A stretch of DNA of 64,000 nucleotides from Megaustenia siamemsis (lineage: Eukaryota > Mollusca > Gastropoda > Stylommatophora > Ariophantidae): assembly GCA_032433765.1 (NCBI GenBank), contig JAVIAB010000073.1, forward strand, positions 60,941,052-61,005,051, in the 5' to 3' direction. Every line of letters starts with the position of its first letter. Positions within the stretch are counted from its first letter, which is position 1. Shown one piece after another: positions 43,004 to 55,454 of this stretch. Below the pieces are notes generated by a model, which was given only the letters and a program-made list of their open reading frames with translations, made no database searches and was not told where the DNA came from. The position numbers and the translations under genes were made by a program.

Positions 43004-43659
43004 TCAGAAAGGTTAAAGTTCAGTGCATCTGCTACACAACAACCGTCAGGTAGGCCCAGCTGTAGAACTGCATTTACACATTCTCTGACTTGATCTTGAG
43101 AAATTCATACAAATTGACGTGTTCCCATCAGAGTGAATGAAACAAAGAAATCATTTAACAAACAAAGTGATGACTACAAAGTGCCCCTATTTTAGAATAA
43201 AAATTTATAGTATAGATAGTATAAGTATAATAATTATAATATAATTATAATTAATTATATTATAATAATTGACTTACTAACTACTTACTTAGTTAAGTAA
43301 AGTAAAGTGTATACTATACAGTATAGTATAGAAGTGAAGCAGAAGGTATTATTTTAGACGTTTTTGACTAAATGGAAAACATCACTTATTTTTGTCACAT
43401 ATACTATACATAATACATATTGATATATATTTTAACCGTTTCCTAGTTAAATTAGTATAGTGACAGTCTCTATAGTCTATACACATACACCGTACTGTGT
43501 ACTATTACTACAATACAATATTCAATGTTATATAGATTTCCCAGCTGTAAATTCAAGTTTCAATTTCAAGACTTGAGTAGTGACTTGAAGAATCAATCTT
43601 CAATTCTCTCTCATTTAGAATTCAATTAGTTAATTAATGATTTGAGATACCTAATATCA

Positions 43660-43695
<36 letters not shown>

Positions 43696-44065
43696 ACACC
43701 GTTACAGGTAGGTCCAATGTTATGATCTGTGACTGTGATATGTATGCTATTATTTTTGTTATAATCATAATATTAGGTAATTTGCGAGTTTAGCGTAGTA
43801 AATTAAAGTGGTCTTCCCAAAGAAAAACAACGTGAGGGCAAAGTCCTATGCTTCCTAACATCTAACACTAACCCAAAAATAAATTAAATGCGTTAGCGAT
43901 AAACATAGATATAATTTTTATAGCCAATTTTTTGAGGTGCACTGAAGTTTTGTTTCAGTGGAGATAACTTTAATATTCGATGCTAAACTCTCAATTTACC
44001 GTATGTTATATCATAGTTTATAAAATGTATTGTATCTATTAGAACAGTTATTAAATATTATTTAG
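43004..44065. other. AT-rich non-coding with a 32-base poly(A) run
   Basis: No gene. A run of about 32 A at 43,661-43,692 could be the tail of a retroposed sequence on the plus strand. Around 43,815, AACAACGTGAGGGCAAAGTC echoes 38,182 (AACAACGCGAGGGCGAAGTC). Confidence 0.5.
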
Positions 44066-44069
44066 ATAC

Positions 44070-44346
44070 ATGTTGTTGTTATGGATCCAGCGACCTTTGA
44101 GCTGATGCCCTTCGGTCCAATGCCATGTAGTAGTATCTGTGGGTATTTTTAAGTTCTGCTGTGGTTCTGTACAGACTGTTCCATTTGGAGGGTCTTTGAG
44201 GAAGTAGTGTTGTTCTGATGTCAGTGAGCTTTGGACATTGAAACAGGTGGTGTTCTACAGTTTCTTGTGGGTGATTACAGAGTAGATATACTGGGGTATG
44301 GTTTTGTATTTGTTGTATTCTATTAATGAGGTTATTCAGCATAACA
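44070..44346 (-). mobile_element. RNase H LINE (family J), 3' part before the hAT insertion
   Basis: The minus strand reads LCNHPQETVEHHLFQCPKLT and the ORF2 end (RASAQRSLDP) at 44,079, with an (AAC)n-like tail (GTTGTTGTT at 44,071). It continues at 48,180 beyond the hAT element. Confidence 0.88.
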
Positions 44347-45037
44347 TAGGGTGACCATTTTTTTCCCATTGTTTTCGGGGACATTTGTCATATTTTTTAC
44401 ATTTCAGAGGATTTTTTGGCTTATTTCTGAGACTGTCCACAAAATCGGGGACGAATGATAATATGTGTGTGTGTGTGTGTGTGTGCGTGCGTGCACATAT
44501 ATTTATTTATATATATTTATAATGTTTGGTTGGGTGTGTGACTGTGTGTGCGCAAGAAATGTTGTAGATGCAAAAAAAAAGATAACTTTAAATTTCATAA
44601 TAACTGTGTTTATTTGCTGTTTGATTTTATTTTTGTTAATATTCACGGTACTTATGCAATACACACACTTAATGAAATTACAATAGCTAATTTTGTTTCT
44701 CAATAACAAAAAAAAAAAAAAAAGTTTAAACAACATATAGAGATAAATTACAATATTAAAGTAATGTTTACAGTACCTTATTTCTACTGAAGAGGTTGTT
44801 GCCTCGGCGTGGTACTTGTTTTTAGAGTGTATCTTTCTCAAGATCTCATGATTTGAAGCAAGTTTTTCACTGAAGCTTTCACACGATAAATTAATGTTAG
44901 TTTTTACTGTTAACATGGCTTGCACCGTGCTCACATTAATCCGTGATTTCTCTTCGGACCAGACGTAGTTCATTTGAGAAAATAGTCTTTCTACGGATGC
45001 ATTGCTGCCAGGTAAGCATATAAAAAGTTCTCCTCTC

Positions 45038-45605
45038 TCTCTGCGATCAGGACTCAATCAGAGTAGGACTCTAGACTCTCACACGAAGACAACTGTCTGT
45101 TTAAGCCTGTTAGATCCACTCTGCTTGAATACCTGTTAAAGCGTTGCACGGTGTTCTGCGCCAGTGGCCCAGTGCATCCGATTTCAGCCAGCATTCTGTT
45201 CAGGTTTGCTTTCCTTAGCTTTTGATTGTCCCCAATCTTCCTGCAAGGCAGCAGATGGTCTTTTCTCTTGTGGGATTCTGCTCTTAGATGGTCGGCCCTC
45301 CCGGGTTTACAAGCACCATCTGCCCAAGTCACTAGAGGTGACTAACACAGACATGCGACTTGGAATATGAGGAAACTGCAACAAGGAACACTTTTCATGC
45401 ATAGCCTTCAATTGTTCCCAGCGCCTATCCCCATATACCGGTAATTCACGTCCTCCTGAAAGTGATGATCGTTGTAGCACTTAATGATGTTAGGCCATCA
45501 TTGTTGACTCCAATTCCGAACATATAGACAAACAGTTAGTCGTCAAATTATCCCCATCGCACATCAAACAGCAGACCGTAAGATTAGCGCATGGCCGGTC
45601 TAGGG
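45038..45605 (-). repeat. insert 1 in hAT: repeat R plus inverted-repeat arm
   Basis: 45,038-45,345 is repeat R on the minus strand (same as 42,285-42,665). It is followed by about 250 bases (45,345-45,600) that recur inverted at 46,014-46,266. It separates hAT transposase pieces 3 and 4. Confidence 0.8.
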
Positions 45606-46004
45606 AACCATTACGATGACATAGGTACGTTATTTTCTTTTAAGTACCTGAGTACTTCATTCCATTTTCTACATGGGGTCTTGTTACTGAACCACTCACA
45701 TTCTTTTTGCAGCAGATGGCCTCGCAAATAAGTAAATTCATCAAAGAACTCATCACGATTGACGTTTACAACTTCATGACACTTTGAAGATATCTGTTCT
45801 ACTGCATTATCAAAATGTTTTCTTTCAGGCACATTATCCAAGAGAAGGCAGCTCAGTTGTGACAAGTCCTCATTGTGCTTGTTCCAAGACTGCAAGTAAT
45901 GTACAGCAGTATTATAGAATTCTTTACTTATTTGGAAATACCTTTCCATTTGGATGTCACCACTTTCTACTAAATCAGTTAGCAAACTCTTTACCCACAC
46001 ATGG

Positions 46005-46452
46005 TAATCTTACATGCTATTGTTTGATGTGCGACAGGGATAATTTGACGACTAACTGTTTGTCTATATGTTCGGAATTGGAGTCAACAATGATGGCCTA
46101 ACATCATCAAGTGCTACGACGATCATCATTTTCAGGAGGACGTGAATTACCGGTATATGGGGATAGGCGCTGGGAACAATTGAAGGCTATGCATGAAAAG
46201 TGTTTCTTGTTGCAGTTTCCTCATATTCCAAGTCGCATGTCTGTGTTAGTCACCTCTAGTGACTTGGGCAGATGATACATTCATGCCTCATGGGGTCAGC
46301 GATCCCAACTGGACTTAAGGCTATTCTCCAAGGCGAACCGGCTGCGGTCGCCAGAGTGGCAAAAAAAACAAAACCAGTGATATGGATGTCATTTTTGCCC
46401 TTGTGGTCTGAGGAATTGAAATGGGACGCCACTGGAGTGCCAGTACCATTCA
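46005..46452 (-). repeat. insert 2 in hAT: inverted-repeat arm plus Penelope-like C-terminus
   Basis: 46,014-46,266 is the reverse complement of 45,345-45,600 (for example CAATTGAAGGCTATGCATGA and GGAATTGGAGTCAACAATGA). 46,262-46,452 encodes, on the minus strand, the Penelope-like end (ASHFNSSDHKGKNDIHITGF; ALSPVGIADPMRHE) found in the copy at 40,820-40,975. It separates hAT pieces 2 and 3. Confidence 0.8.
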
Positions 46453-48179
46453 AATGAAATTTTCATCGCGTCGAATTTTATAATGAGATTGTTCACAGCT
46501 AGTGCTGATTCTATTGCACTCTTGTCGTCGCCTTCAATCGTCTTAATTGTTTCATGGAAGAGTGATGCGTGAGAATGAGCAAAGCTGAGCCAAAGCTCTG
46601 ATTCACTGTTTTCAAAGAATTGTTTCAATATTGTAGGAAAGTGTGTTTTTGACAAGAAGAAAGATCTCAGTGATTGATACATTTTCAATATTCTTTCCAA
46701 GGCTGGAAGTAATGACAACCATCTTATATTCAAATAACCTAATAATTGCTTAAATTCCTGTCCAGCAAATTCACAGAAGTCTTTTAGGTGTTCTACACAA
46801 ACCGTGTAAATGTGAAAGTATCGAAATATTTTTGTTACAATCACTTCCATATCCATAGGCATGGAATCAAACGCTGTTTTTGCACAATTGTGAATTATGT
46901 GTGCGTTGCAACCAAGACCCATTATGTGTCTGTTTAACTTGGACTTTATTTTAGTTATGACATTATCTCTCCCTTTCCTCAACAAGCCTCGAAAGTTTGT
47001 ATTTGTATTGTCTGCTGAGAGTCCAACAATCTTTTTGTTTAAGTCAAAATTATCAATTGCTTTCAACAATTATTCAGATATTATGTCGGACGTTTCTCCT
47101 GGGATATCTATGAAAGCAATCAGTTTGGTCTTTACTGGAGTTTCCAGCTCATAAGCCTGAAAATAACGAACTAAAATAGGAAGTAACTTAACATGTTTAT
47201 GATTAGATGTATCACAAGACAATGTTACGAAGCTGACATATTTGAGGTCATTTTTTAATTCATCAATAGCCCAAGGAGCAAAAACATTGGTAATTATGGA
47301 TTCACACTTTGTTCTTGCACAGGAAAATTGTTTCGTTGAAAATTTCTTTTGTAGAATTGTTGTACAATCCATACTGCGGAAACTATGATTATGAAATACA
47401 GTATGATATGCGAAGGTTCCTTCATGAACAGCTAGAGTGTATTCATCTTTTGAAGGTTCTGTTTTACAAAAATAATTTGTCATACACCCAGACTGAGACT
47501 TACAAAGCAGTGCATCCTTATGCTTTTTTGACTGTAGATGATCAGTTATTGATGTCCTTCCACCACTTGCTATAGAAAAATTTGAACTGCATATATTACA
47601 TTTCACTAGCGTTCCATCCTCTAAAATTGCTTGTATAATAAATGGAAATTCAGCTTTCAGCGAATCACTAAAATGACACTTACGTTTTTTGGAAAGCATT
47701 GTTTTTATGCAAGAGATGTCCACTGATCACAAATAGAAAACATGACTGCACTGTATTGTCATTACACTCGGATTGATTTGAAAATTGGCCGGGAAAGATA
47801 CTTTGGCAGGAGATGTCTGGAAAGGCAGGGGTGGGGAGAGAGAGAGAGAGTGTCTGCTTTTTTAAAAATTAAACCCATGCCAATAGAAGTCAGTGGCTGG
47901 AATAGAAGTGACGGTAGCACCGCGCTTCAAGAGTTCAAAGAGCTATCTCCGACACAATGCGTCCAAGTCTTCTCTTTTATCTTCCTGCTAATGCCGCTCA
48001 ATCTGGGATAAAGAAACACAACTCAGTAACGTCCTGAGTCCTAGTGATTATTTTAAAAGAGGGCCGATTTCGTGTATGAACATTTATTTATTCACTGAAA
48101 TCAGGGACAAATTTCTTTCGGGGAAAACTTCTACACTTCGGGGACTGTCCCCGAAAATCGGGGACGAATGGTCACCCAA

Positions 48180-50095
48180 GCATAACATGTCCTGTTCTCA
48201 GTCTGAAGATGGTGGTTTGGTCTCTTCTTGTTAGGTTGTTGATGTTGTCTTGTGGATTTGGTCTTGCCATATATTTAAAAAGCTCTCTCCCTGTTTTCCC
48301 TAAGGCCCATCCATTCAACCACTCTTCTCTACCGTTGGAGTTTATGACTTGTTTGGCTGTGTCTGGTGTGATGGATGTATGTATCTGTGTCTATCTGGAT
48401 CCTCTCTTAGCTAATGTATCTGCCTTATCATTTCCTGGTATATTTGAGTGTCCCGGGATCCCTTGCATTACCAATCTTATGTTATGTGTTTCAATGAGTT
48501 TTTCTGTATCTATGATAAGCTGTGTGAGTTCTGGTTTGTTCATGTTGTTTCCCAGTGCTTGCAGAACCGATTTGGAATCCGTAAATATGACTGTATTTGT
48601 TTTCTTCGATGTGTATCAAAAATCATATTTAAATGATAAATTGCTGTTTATAGCAATTAAACAAATTATAGTTCTTAATATAACTGTTATTTCTGCTTCA
48701 TAATTATTACAGACTTCACCACAAGGGCCACATATTTCTTCTGCTGTTCCATCTGGATGTATTGTAATGTATTAATATTCCATATCCAGCGTTTGAAGTA
48801 GCGTTAGTGGCTGCACCATCTGTGTATATATGTATCCAATCCTCTGGATAAGTATCTATTATTTTCCTTGCTGCTAGTGTTACTGATACTGGGTCTGCCC
48901 TTTTATCTGTTCTGTCACATATCTCTACCTTTATTTCAGGATTTTTAAAATTCGTACTTGGTGGCATTTCTTTGATGACTCTTGATGTTTGTAGTCATTT
49001 TTCAGGTAGATGGAATTTCTCTTGTATATTTCTGACGTGTTGTGATACTGATATCTGCTCAATTCTTTTTTTTGGAGTCTATGTATCTACTAATTTTCTG
49101 TTAGGGTGGTCCTTCTCCATTCTTTTTTGTCTTTCATAGAGCGCCATAACGGCCTTGTTTCTCCTCAATTCTAAAGGTTCCACATTGCAGTGAATTTCGC
49201 AGGCTGCAACTGGAGTGGACCTCATTGCACCACTGATGAGTCGTAATGCATTATTTTGTATCTTGTCCAGTGACATGTTAGTTTTTTTGCTGCCAAACAC
49301 TAGGAGTGAGCTACCATGATCCAAAACAGAGCGAACTTATCCCAGATAGATATTTCTAAGTGTTTGTTTGTCTGCTCCCCACAAGGTACTGGAAAGCCTT
49401 TTCATTAGTTGGAGTCTTTGTGTTGCCTTCTTAGTGAGATTCTCTACGTGTTTCTTCAGGTTCAATTGTCGGTCTTGTTGTATTCCTAAATATGTAGGGA
49501 GTTCCTCTTTTTGTAGACTATTGTGTTGGAGATTGAGTTTGATGTTTGCCGTAGCTACTTTTTTACTTTTAGTAAATACTGTATATACTGTTTTCTGCAT
49601 ATTTATTTTCATTTTCCAGGTATTACACTATTCTTCTAGGTGTCTCAGGTCTTTATTTAGTTGTGCTTCAGCTGTTCTAATATTTTCATTCGTATTCCAC
49701 ATGACCAGATCATCCGCATAGAGAGCTTTTTTATTTATCAGGGTTTTGGTCAGATCATTGATATATATAAAAAAAAGGGTACAACTGAGTGGTAATCCTT
49801 TTTCTAGCACCTCTTTGTCTGATAAGGATTCATTTAAATTAGTTTATATTGTTCTGTCAACTAGGAAATATTTGACCCATTTGTACAGTTTCCCATGTAT
49901 TCCGGCATCTCTCATCTTCAATAAAAGCCCCTTACGCCAGACTCTATCGTAAGCCTGCTGCAGGTCTACTAGGATGGCTAGAGTATGTTGTCTCTTCTGA
50001 AATCCATCTTGGACGTGTTGCATTAACCTGAAGATTTGGTCTTCTGTGTTATTGCCATTTAGATACATAACAAGTGTATTACTGTAACTTATCTG
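48180..50095 (-). mobile_element. RNase H LINE (family J), main part
   Basis: Reading the minus strand from 50,068: RT motif A (ILVDLQQAYDRVWRKG), then KGLPLSCTLFFIYIND and YADDLVMWN, then PTYLGIQQDRQLNLKKHV. RNase H follows (WIHIYTDGAATNATSNAGYG; PGHSNIPGNDKADTLA) and on into the hAT junction. Several stops and frameshifts. The 5' end is truncated near 50,090. Together with 44,070-44,346 this is one insertion. Confidence 0.88.
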
Positions 50096-50368
50096 CAGTG
50101 TAATGTATTATCTATCTATCTATTATCCTTTCGAGCCGAAGACGGCACATAGGGCAGAACCACAATCTCAAAAACAGAAACCTTGCGTGCCAAAATGGCA
50201 CATATTGCAGAGATCACTGCTTCTAAAATCTATGGTCTGTTTCCATAACAATGCTTTTTACAATGACAGCTTGAATGTATTATAATTATATGTAAATAAT
50301 TATAATATGTAGCAATTAATTTTAACATTTAAAATTAAATATGGTATTATAATTAGCAGTTTATTATT

Positions 50369-50700
50369 CATCATCATCATCATGTGGCATACCGGTTGGC
50401 GTAGGTGATCATGTCCCTCCACAATCTTCTATCTACAGTGCATCATATCAGTTCTGTTGTTGACTGTTTTCCATGCCATGACACCAAGCTATCCAGTATT
50501 TTCTCTCTTTGTCTTCCGCGATCTCTCTTTCCTTTTATTTTGCCAGTTGTAACCAAGTATTCCAACTTTCCTCTTCTCATGTTGTGCCCAAAAAATGTTG
50601 ATTACTTCTTTCTGATGTTTTTTAAGAGCTCCCTTTTTGTGTTGGCCTCTTTGAGAACTTCCTCATTGGTCTTTTTAGCCGTCCAGGGAACTTTCAACAT
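50369..50700 (-). mobile_element. LINE B 3' end with 11-bp target duplication
   Basis: Flanked by AGTTTATTATT at 50,358-50,368 and 50,701-50,711. It starts with (CAT)n, the reverse of a (GAT)n tail, and holds the family B coding end. Length 332 bases. Confidence 0.9.
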
Positions 50701-50759
50701 AGTTTATTATTACATATATTAAATTAGCAGTTTATTATTACATATATTATTAGTATATT

Positions 50760-52290
50760 ATTAATATGATATATATTGTAAAGTTATACAAAAATAAAGG
50801 GGACAGGTGCAGTTGTAACAACTATAGGGGTATCTTCCTCCTGAGTATAACTGGAAAAGCATCTGCAAGAATTGTTTTAAAATATCTACATCAACTGGCA
50901 GAACATATCCTTCCTGAGACTCAGTGCTGGTTTAGAGCTGGAAGGTCAACCACCGATATGATTTTTACTCTCTGCCAACTGCAGGAGAAGTGCAATGCAC
51001 AGAGAAGACCTCTATTTATAGACTTTGTTGATCTCACAAAGGCTTTTAACACAGTGCAGGTCTATAGATGGTGCTGGAAAACGTTGTCTGCCCTCCTACA
51101 TTACTCAAGATGATAAAGTCATTTTACAACTATAAGTCTGCCACCATCAAGTTCGACTGTATATCTTACCAGCCCTTTTAGATGAACTGTGGAGTCAAAC
51201 AGGGATGTGTCCTTGGCCCTGTTCTATTCACAATATTTTTTGCTGCCCTTCTACACAATGCATTTGAAACCATCTCTGGAGATATCTACATCCGTACAAG
51301 ATCTAACAGTTCCTTATTTAATCTAGTATGTCTAAGGTCACATTTTAAAACAAATGAGACCCTAATCAAGGAGCTTCTACTCGCTAATGATGCAGTAGTG
51401 GTTGCTCGTGATGAGTCTGTCTGGCAGTCAATGATTGACAATCTAGTTAGATCATGTGATTTATTCTCCCTGTCAATAAGTATCAAGAAGACTCTGGTGT
51501 TTCAACAAGGTACAGCCAGTCCTGCAGCTATATCATTAAATAACACACCCCTTGATTCTGTGAGAAAGTTCACCTATCTTGGCTCTATGGTCACAACCAC
51601 TGTCTCCTTTGAAGAAGAAATAAATTCCCAAATCGGAAAGGCAGCTTCACATTTGGTAAACTTAAAGATAGAGCATGAGTCAACACCGAACTAACATTCA
51701 GGGCTAGCATTCTACTTTGCCAAAGTTGTGTGCTTAGTAGACTTCAATACAGATCAGAAACTTGGACTACTTGTGCAGGGCAGGAGTAAAGGTTAAACAG
51801 CTTTTATGTGCACTGCTTTTGAGAGATTATGAACATCAAATGGCAGGACAAAGTAACCAACTCCAATGTCTTACAATGAGCTAAACTCCCATTAATCATG
51901 GCAACACTTAGAAATCATAGACTGAAATGGCTAGGTCATGTAAGAAGAATGGCAATCATATTCCCAAACAAATATTGTATGGCAAACTTAAGGATGGAAA
52001 TAAATCAAATGACAGACCAGTGCTGAGATATAAGAATGTTTGCAGAGCTTCCTTGAGTGAATTCTCTATCAGTGAAAGAAACTGGGATAATGTGGCTGCA
52101 GATCGTAGCACATGGAGAACAAAAATAAAAAATGGCACAGCAACTTTTGAGGAAGTTGATTTTGAATTCAGAAGACAAAAAGTGCAGGAGAAAGGAGACA
52201 AGGCTAGGTGCCATGAATACAGCTTGTTTGTTTTGTGGCTGGTTCTGTCTATCCAATATTGGCAGATTCAGCCATGAGAAAAGCTGTTCA
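50760..52290 (+). mobile_element. LINE (family E) reverse transcriptase, degraded
   Basis: The plus strand reads LYKNKGDRCSCNNYRGIFLL, RAGRSTTDMIFTLCQLQEKC, FIDFVDLTKAFNTV, then GVKQGCVLGPVLFTIFF and LLANDAVVVA (normally FADD). RKFTYLGSMVT and a C-terminal tail to about 52,277 (ADRSTWRTKIKNG) follow. This matches a LINE family widespread in aquatic animals. It has several breaks (51,113, 51,694, 51,900). Confidence 0.85.
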
Positions 52291-52494
52291 ACAAAGCAGC
52301 ATCCAGCATAAAACACATTTTTACCAGACTAATGACTTATCATGATTGCTTGCTATCAACCATCTGTCAAGATACTAAAGGGCATATAGTATGTTATTAT
52401 TTTCATTTATTATACTAACAGATAGATAGTTAAGATAGTAAACAGTGATAGTTAAGTAGGCCTATTTAGGCCTAAGTAATATTAATACTAAATA

Positions 52495-52765
52495 GTATCA
52501 TAAATGTTGAGAATACCATGGACAGCTAAGAAGAGTAATGAAAATGTTCTGATAGAGGCCATAGCAAAAAGAGAGCTAATTTCCAATATTAGAAAGAAAC
52601 AAATCATCATTATTTGACTATGTAATGAGAAGGGAACAGCTGGAATCTGGAATATATTGTGAGAACTGGGAAAATTGAAGGAAGAAGAGATAGAGGGAAG
52701 CAAAGAGGAAAGATACCAGACAGCTTAAGAGAATGACTTGGCAGAAGATCAACAATAGAAAATAT
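52495..52765 (+). mobile_element. LINE B2 3' fragment
   Basis: AATGTTGAGAATACCATGGA then CAGCTAAGAAGAGTAATGAA matches 63,100-63,330 and the reverse of 34,260-34,420. Broken reading frame. Confidence 0.75.
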
Positions 52766-52786
52766 TTTGTTTTATTTATATCATTA

Positions 52787-53060
52787 GTTGGGGGGGGGGA
52801 CTGGTTGGTCTCAAGGCAAGGCGCTGGCATCGAGACAGAGAGGTTGTGGGTTCAAATCCCGGCTACACCCGGTTGGGATTTTTATTTATGATTTCTCTCT
52901 GCGGCAACCACCCCTGGTCTCAGCAGCGAGGCCCAGCTTGAATCATCAATTACTTATCGACGGAAAAAATATGAGTACCTCCGAAGTCTGAGTTATCTGC
53001 CTGTGCGGCAAGGGACCCGTGTGCACACGGCTGCCAGGGAGAAATGGATTAACATGCAAA
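52787..53060 (+). repeat. tRNA-derived SINE (family S3)
   Basis: TGGTTGGTCTCAAGGCAAGG (A-box region) and GTGGGTTCAAATCCCGGC (a near-perfect B box), followed by a body with CCTGGTCTCAGCAGCGAGGC and ACGGCTGCCAGGGAG. It lies about 100 bases upstream of the first beta-lactamase exon. Confidence 0.75.
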
Positions 53061-53161
53061 ATTCAGTTCCTAGTCTCTAGGGACTTCGTCAGAGGTAAAA
53101 GCTAGCGAACAAAAAAAAAAATAATTAGTCATTATCTCTGCAGATTTACTAGGCAGCAGCA

Positions 53162-53232
53162 ATGTCACTGATAACCCCACCTCCAACAGGATTTGTTGCT
53201 CCAGGATTTGAGAAGGTGCTTGCTGTACTAAG
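53162..53232 (+). CDS. beta-lactamase-like gene exon 1
   Basis: ATG at 53,162; encodes MSLITPPPTGFVAPGFEKVL AVL, then donor GTAAGT at 53,233 (phase 2). A possible acceptor (ATTATCTCTGCAG, ending at 53,143) lies just upstream, so an untranslated first exon may exist. No signal peptide. Confidence 0.8.
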
Positions 53233-53819
53233 GTAAGTTAATTTTGGTACACAGTAAATGCACAATGAATGCAATAGGTTTATATATAAGAGTAAACATA
53301 TGTTGTATTAAAGTACTTGTATTAATTTGTAAGAAAGCATTTTTATATTAAATTCAAGACTTATATTGTATTATTTTTTAAACAAACATTTTAAAAATAA
53401 AGTCAAGAATATATTATTTTATAAATATATCTCTGAATTAAAGTAACTATTATATCTGTACTATAATATGTTTATATGCTGGCATTTCTTTATGATGTTC
53501 ATTAACATGTGTTTTCAGCTTGAAAACAACAGGGGACATTCTTTATATTTTCCATGTGCTAAAAGATGTGTGCCATGTGTCATTGAAGTTGTTATAAGAT
53601 CAATTATGCTAATTAATACTACATCGACAAAGCCATGCTCAGATTGAGACATTGCTGCCAGTGTTGTGTCAGTGCTGTGCTGTGAACCTAAAGTGTCTTC
53701 TTCATGATGTTTGCCTGAGCTTAGTGATAGAGTACATCTGGTGTCCATGCTGCAAAGTCCAAGGAGATTAGTTTAAATGACTTGACACCATTGGGACACC
53801 AAAGAAAACAGCAGTCCAT

Positions 53820-54365
53820 ACATTATGGCTACGAGTAACACAACAATGGAAGTGATAGCAATAACCTGGGCATTCATCTGGTTGGAGTCACAAGACTACA
53901 TCCATACCTGTATACTAAGTAATTTGATGAGCATGATAAGAAAAGTGGATGCAAACTATGTATGCAGGCAGTGGTTTGAGTCATTGCAGAAGTCAATGAT
54001 ATGCAGTCACCTTTGTCTACGTCCCTGGACATGCAGGAGTATTGTAAAATGAAAGAGCTGACAGGCTGGCTAGCTGTGCTGTTGTTATCACTTAGGCAGA
54101 CATCTTTTTGCCCTCTGAGATGCGGAAAGAGCACAGGGCTTTCACAACCATGAGTCCACATAACTCCCTCGAATGAAAGAGATGGGAGTTAAGATGGGTA
54201 GAGCTAGAAATTAGAAGCTTAGTGGGCGCATAAGAGGATTTATCAACCAATACAGGGTTTGACTCAGTTGCTGGGCACTGTGGGACACGTTGAGGTGGTA
54301 AACTGAACATCCATGTTCGGAGTGCAATAATGATAACACACAAAGAACACAATAACTCAAGTTGC
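53820..54365 (+). mobile_element. LINE family C RNase H fragment in intron 1
   Basis: Reads TTMEVIAITWAFIWL, SNLMSMIRKVDANYV and (broken) VPGHAGVL.NERADRLASC, matching 19,840-20,100. It ends at GGAGTGCAATAATGATAACA then AACACAATAACTCAAG, the family C 3' end. Confidence 0.85.
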
Positions 54366-54721
54366 CACTGTGATTTTGATAACAAACAGACTTGGGGATT
54401 TTGGACGCTGGTTTGATCTTAGATTTTACTCCTGATATAAATGTTATGTGGTTGTATGTTATGAGTATGACCACAAGGGAGAAAATGTGTTTGAAATAAG
54501 AGATTTCCCTCTCAACGTTAACCTCTCTACAAAAGTTAACAAGTCTCATTGACTTAATATTTATACAAATGCACATTCGGGGGCACATGCACTCTCCAAT
54601 CTTTAAAATTTAGTACCCTGTGGCCTTAATATAGTAGCCTTTATCTTTTTTGAGGATATGGTTTATATAATGTGACAGTCTTGTCACTCTCTTTTTAAAA
54701 AATAACATTCATTTTTGCTAG

Positions 54722-54913
54722 TGAAAGATTTGCCAGTGGTGCAGAAAAAGGATGCAGTTTTGCAGCATATTACAGAGGTCGGCCTGTTGTGAATCTCCGG
54801 GGTGGTTATGCTGATGTGGGTTCCAAACGGTTGTGGAAAGAAGATACAGTAGGATTCTTTTTTTCCACAACAAAGTTTGTGGCATGTGTAACAGTAGCTC
54901 ACTTGATTGAAAG
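54722..54913 (+). CDS. beta-lactamase-like gene exon 2, catalytic STTK
   Basis: Acceptor TTTTTGCTAG ends at 54,721. Encodes SERFASGAEKGCSFAAYYRG, RPVVNLRGGYADVGSKRLW, then KEDTVGFFFSTTKFVACVTV and AHLIER. Ser72 and Lys75 of STTK are the expected nucleophile and general base. Donor GTAGGC at 54,914, phase 2. Confidence 0.92.
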
Positions 54914-55450
54914 GTAGGCCTACTTTATAAAATATATCATTTGTGCAGTAAATTTTGCATGTAAATATTTCTGGTAAGCAGTTTCAAGCATATGCTGTTA
55001 ATTTTCTTATTTGTAAATGAAGTTAAATGTCATAATTATACACCATTTTAATTTAACAACGCTATGGTCTGGCCATTTTTCTTTATAAAAAAAAATGTGA
55101 AATAGCAGTGAGAAAATAAATGAAAGTTAATCTAAAACAGTTTGTTTGGACAATTTTCTCAGGAAGTCAAAAAAAGAGGTTGACAAAAAAATGACAAGGT
55201 TTTACCAGAAATAATTGTGCACAGTACATTAAAAGCTGTAAAAACTAACTCCTGGGTTAGTTGAGCCGGTAACTAGAGCCACAATTATTGCAGCTCATGG
55301 TACGAAATGTGTTAATTGAAATATGAGATTCAGCTTATTTCTATTTTGGGCTATATTCTTAGACATATTCTATGTAGCCAACATAGTTTTTACTTTTTTG
55401 TAGCCATACTTCATTATGTTTCTCACTCTTCCATGCTCATCTTCTCTGTC
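54914..55450. other. beta-lactamase-like gene intron 2, start
   Basis: AT-rich intronic sequence, nothing recognised. Confidence 0.4.
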
Positions 55451-55454
55451 ATTA

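Larger units (their letters stand above)
44750..47723 (-). pseudogene. hAT transposase (BED-type zinc finger), broken by insertions
   Basis: Four colinear pieces on the minus strand. At 47,723-47,070 is the N-terminus with a BED-like zinc finger (VKCNICSSNFSIASGG ... DHLQSKKHKDA). After an in-frame TAA, the core follows at 47,069-46,455 (VGLSADNTNTNFRGLL; GLGCNAHIIHNCAK; NIRWLSLLPALERIL). A middle piece is at 46,003-45,611. The hAT dimerisation domain is at 45,040-44,750 (PGSNASVERLFSQMNYVWSE). Foreign DNA of 450-550 bases lies between pieces 2/3 and 3/4. Confidence 0.9.
44347..48179 (-). mobile_element. hAT DNA transposon, 3.8 kb, 8-bp target duplication
   Basis: Flanked by GCATAACA at 44,339-44,346 and 48,180-48,187, the 8-bp duplication typical of hAT. 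The ends TAGGGTGACCATT and (reverse) TTGGGTGACCATT are the terminal inverted repeats, with further shared CGGGGACA phrases inside. It splits the RNase H LINE cleanly: LINE coding resumes on the other side. The transposase is on the minus strand and is itself interrupted. Confidence 0.94.

Noticed and set aside
52787..52875. Possible tRNA gene
   Set aside because: The B box is good, but the acceptor stem does not pair and a SINE body follows; called a SINE instead.
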